Source: Methylorubrum sp. B1-46 (lineage in GTDB: Bacteria > Pseudomonadota > Alphaproteobacteria > Rhizobiales > Beijerinckiaceae). Taken from it: a DNA stretch of 64,000 bases. Both the position numbers and the translations under genes were made by a program. Of this stretch, positions 62,417 through 64,000 are shown piece by piece; position 1 is the first letter of the stretch; each line of letters opens with the position of its first letter. The stretch is from NCBI RefSeq assembly GCF_021117295.1, contig NZ_CP088247.1, positions 2,061,001 to 2,125,000 on the forward strand, given 5' to 3'. The notes under the pieces are model-generated. The model was not told where the DNA came from. It was given only the letters and a program-made list of their open reading frames with translations, and did not search any database.

Positions 62417-64000
62417 CTACAGCCGGTAATGCGCCGCCGCGCGGGAGAAATTGGGATTGTAGTAAGGATCGGCCCGCAGCACCGGCTCCCAGCGCTCGCG
62501 CATCACCCGTGATTCGGCCTCGAACCGGGCGCGCTTCTCCGGCGTGTCCTCGGCACCCCGGCTCTTCGACTCGTGGTGGACCAGGCGGGCATGCGGCGTC
62601 CAGACGATGCGGTAGCCAGCCGCGCGGATCTTGAGGCACAGATCCACGTCGTTGAAGGCGACCGCCAGATGCGCGGCATCGAAGCCGCCGACCTCGGAGA
62701 AGACGTGCGCCCGCATCGCGAGGCAGGCGCCGGTCACCGCGGAGACCTCCTGCGACAACCCCATCCGTCCGAAGTAGCCCGGCGCGTTGCCCGGCAGGCC
62801 GAGATGGCTGTGGCCGGCGATCCCGCCGATCCCGAGGACGATGCCGCCATGCTGGATCGTGCCGTCGGGGTAGAGGAGCTTCGCGCCGACGGCCCCGATC
62901 TCCGGGTCGCTGGCGATCGAGGCGAGTTCGGTGAGCCAGCCCGGCTCCAGCACCTCGATGTCGTTGTTGAGGAACAGTAGGATCGCGCCCCGCGCCGCGA
63001 CGGCCCCCCGGTTCGACAGATCCGAGAAGTTAAACGGGCCCGGCGCCGGCAGCACGCGCAGGCGCGGCTCGGCGGCATAGCGCGCGAACAGATCCCGCGT
63101 CGCCGGCTCGGTACTGCCATTATCGACGACGACGACCTCCAGGGCCGGATAGTCGGTGCGCGCAAACAAGCCGTCGAGGACGACGGCGAGCAGTTCCGCC
63201 CGGTCGCGGGTCGGGATGACGACCGAGACGAGCGGCGCCGGCTCGGGCAGGGGACGAATCAGCCGGTTGAAGCCCTGCGCTCCGCGCTCGGCGCGCGCCC
63301 CGCGGCGCTGCGCGACCTCGGCCAAGGCCCGCAGCCGCGCCTCCTCGGCCCGCGCGAGCGCGCGGTCGGAAAAGGTGCCGGAGCCGGCGGCCGCCCGCCA
63401 GTGATAGAGCACCTTGGGAATGTGGCGCACGCGCTCCGCCGCGAGCCCCTCGGTGAGGCGCAGGAGCAAGTCGTGGTCCTGGCTGCCCTCGAAGCCGGGC
63501 CGCAGGCCGCCGAGCCGGCGTAGTGTCTCCGTCCGAACCACGCTGAGATGGTTCACGTAGTTCTGGGCCCAGAGCAATTCGCGGTCGTAGCCCGACTTGA
63601 AATGCGGCTCGAAGCGGCGGCCGCGGGCATCGACCTTGTCCTCGTCGCTGTAGATCAGCTCCAACTCCGGATCGGCCCGGACGGCGGCGGCCACCTCGAA
63701 CAGGGCGTTTGGCGCCAGGAGGTCGTCGTGGTCGAGGAAGGCGGCGTAGGCGCCGCCCGCAAGGTTCAGGGCATCGTTGGTCGCGCGGGCGATGTGGCCG
63801 TTCTCCGCCCGGCGCAGGGAGCGGATGCGCGGCTCCTCGGCGGCGTGGCGGGCGATCAGCCGCGGAATGCGCGGATCGGTGGAGGCGTCGTCGGCGATGC
63901 AGAGTTCCCAGTCCGGGTAGAGCTGGTCCCGCACCGAGCGGATCGCCGCCTCCAGCACCCGCGGATCGGGATCGTGCACCGGCATCAGCACGGAGATGAG
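62417..64000 (-). CDS. Family 2 glycosyltransferase (5' end beyond window)
   Basis: The gene enters from the right edge, so its N-terminus is missing; about 527 residues are visible. Two GT-A modules: ISVLMPVHDPDPRVLEAA...DWELCIADDASTDPRI with DHDDLLAPNALFE (DxD-like), then LVSVVIPTRDRAELLAVVLDG...VVVDNGSTEP with LLFLNNDIEVLEPGWL. The C-terminus includes VSAVTGACLAMRAHVF and FNDVDLCLKIRAAGYRIVWTP. It resembles rhamnosyl/galactosyl-type GT2 proteins of O-antigen or cell-surface glycan synthesis. Upstream of ugd, same strand. Substrate unknown. Confidence 0.88.
   Translation of the reverse strand, partial: LISVLMPVHDPDPRVLEAAIRSVRDQLYPDWELCIADDASTDPRIPRLIARHAAEEPRIRSLRRAENGHIARATNDALNLAGGAYAAFLDHDDLLAPNALFEVAAAVRADPELELIYSDEDKVDARGRRFEPHFKSGYDRELLWAQNYVNHLSVVRTETLRRLGGLRPGFEGSQDHDLLLRLTEGLAAERVRHIPKVLYHWRAAAGSGTFSDRALARAEEARLRALAEVAQRRGARAERGAQGFNRLIRPLPEPAPLVSVVIPTRDRAELLAVVLDGLFARTDYPALEVVVVDNGSTEPATRDLFARYAAEPRLRVLPAPGPFNFSDLSNRGAVAARGAILLFLNNDIEVLEPGWLTELASIASDPEIGAVGAKLLYPDGTIQHGGIVLGIGGIAGHSHLGLPGNAPGYFGRMGLSQEVSAVTGACLAMRAHVFSEVGGFDAAHLAVAFNDVDLCLKIRAAGYRIVWTPHARLVHHESKSRGAEDTPEKRARFEAESRVMRERWEPVLRADPYYNPNFSRAAAHYRL

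Overview
The window is high-GC DNA (roughly 70 percent by eye) from a pink-pigmented methylotroph of the Methylobacterium / Methylorubrum extorquens group. The diagnostic genes are lanmodulin (15466-15867), the lut lanthanide-uptake cluster around it, methylofuran-type C1-cofactor genes, and a hopanoid operon. The strain cannot be fixed from the sequence. Lanmodulin differs at a few positions from the M. extorquens AM1 protein as I remember it.

Layout. (1) 1-6144, minus strand: a methylofuran cofactor cluster (mfnB, mfnE-like kinase, mfnF-like DHPS homologue, DUF447) followed by two MxaD-like SRPBCC periplasmic proteins and a beta-propeller cut by the window edge, plus an upstream DUF3280 gene. 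(2) 6355-16409, plus strand: lutA-G (binding protein, propeller, cupredoxin-like protein, small exported protein, ABC ATPase, ABC-2 permease, exported protein), then lutH (TonB-dependent receptor), lanM, and a small exported protein. lanM lies between two strong terminators. (3) 16511-22820: exopolysaccharide genes (polyprenyl glycosylphosphotransferase, GT4, Wza-like, GumC/Wzz-like). (4) 22844-26004: an AT-rich gap, ybaB, dnaX and the 4.5S SRP RNA. (5) 26097-42129: mixed housekeeping and accessory genes: ComM, a FIST sensor with a hybrid kinase, a BTLCP peptidase, a thioesterase, an esterase, a lytic transglycosylase, YejF, deoB, ettA and an endonuclease. (6) 42487-50749: dxs-hpnA-hpnC-hpnD-hpnE-shc, the route from the MEP pathway through squalene to hopene. 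(7) 51710-60483, minus strand: a single-module reducing type I polyketide synthase overlapping an alpha-oxoamine synthase. (8) 61003-64000: UDP-glucose dehydrogenase and an edge-truncated GT2.

How it fits together. lutH and lutA-G would bring lanthanides across the envelope, and lanM buffers them in the periplasm for lanthanide-dependent alcohol dehydrogenases. The formaldehyde produced is handled by methylofuran / H4MPT chemistry, whose cofactor genes lie next door. The least described system is the PKS plus oxoamine synthase pair. It has no thioesterase and predicts release of a reduced polyketide as an alpha-amino ketone, possibly sphingoid-like.

The window also holds three copies of a ~77-bp palindromic repeat with compensatory arm changes, a separate 112-bp palindromic element, and two CtrA-like boxes. 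I found no tRNA, rRNA, CRISPR array, transposase or integrase.
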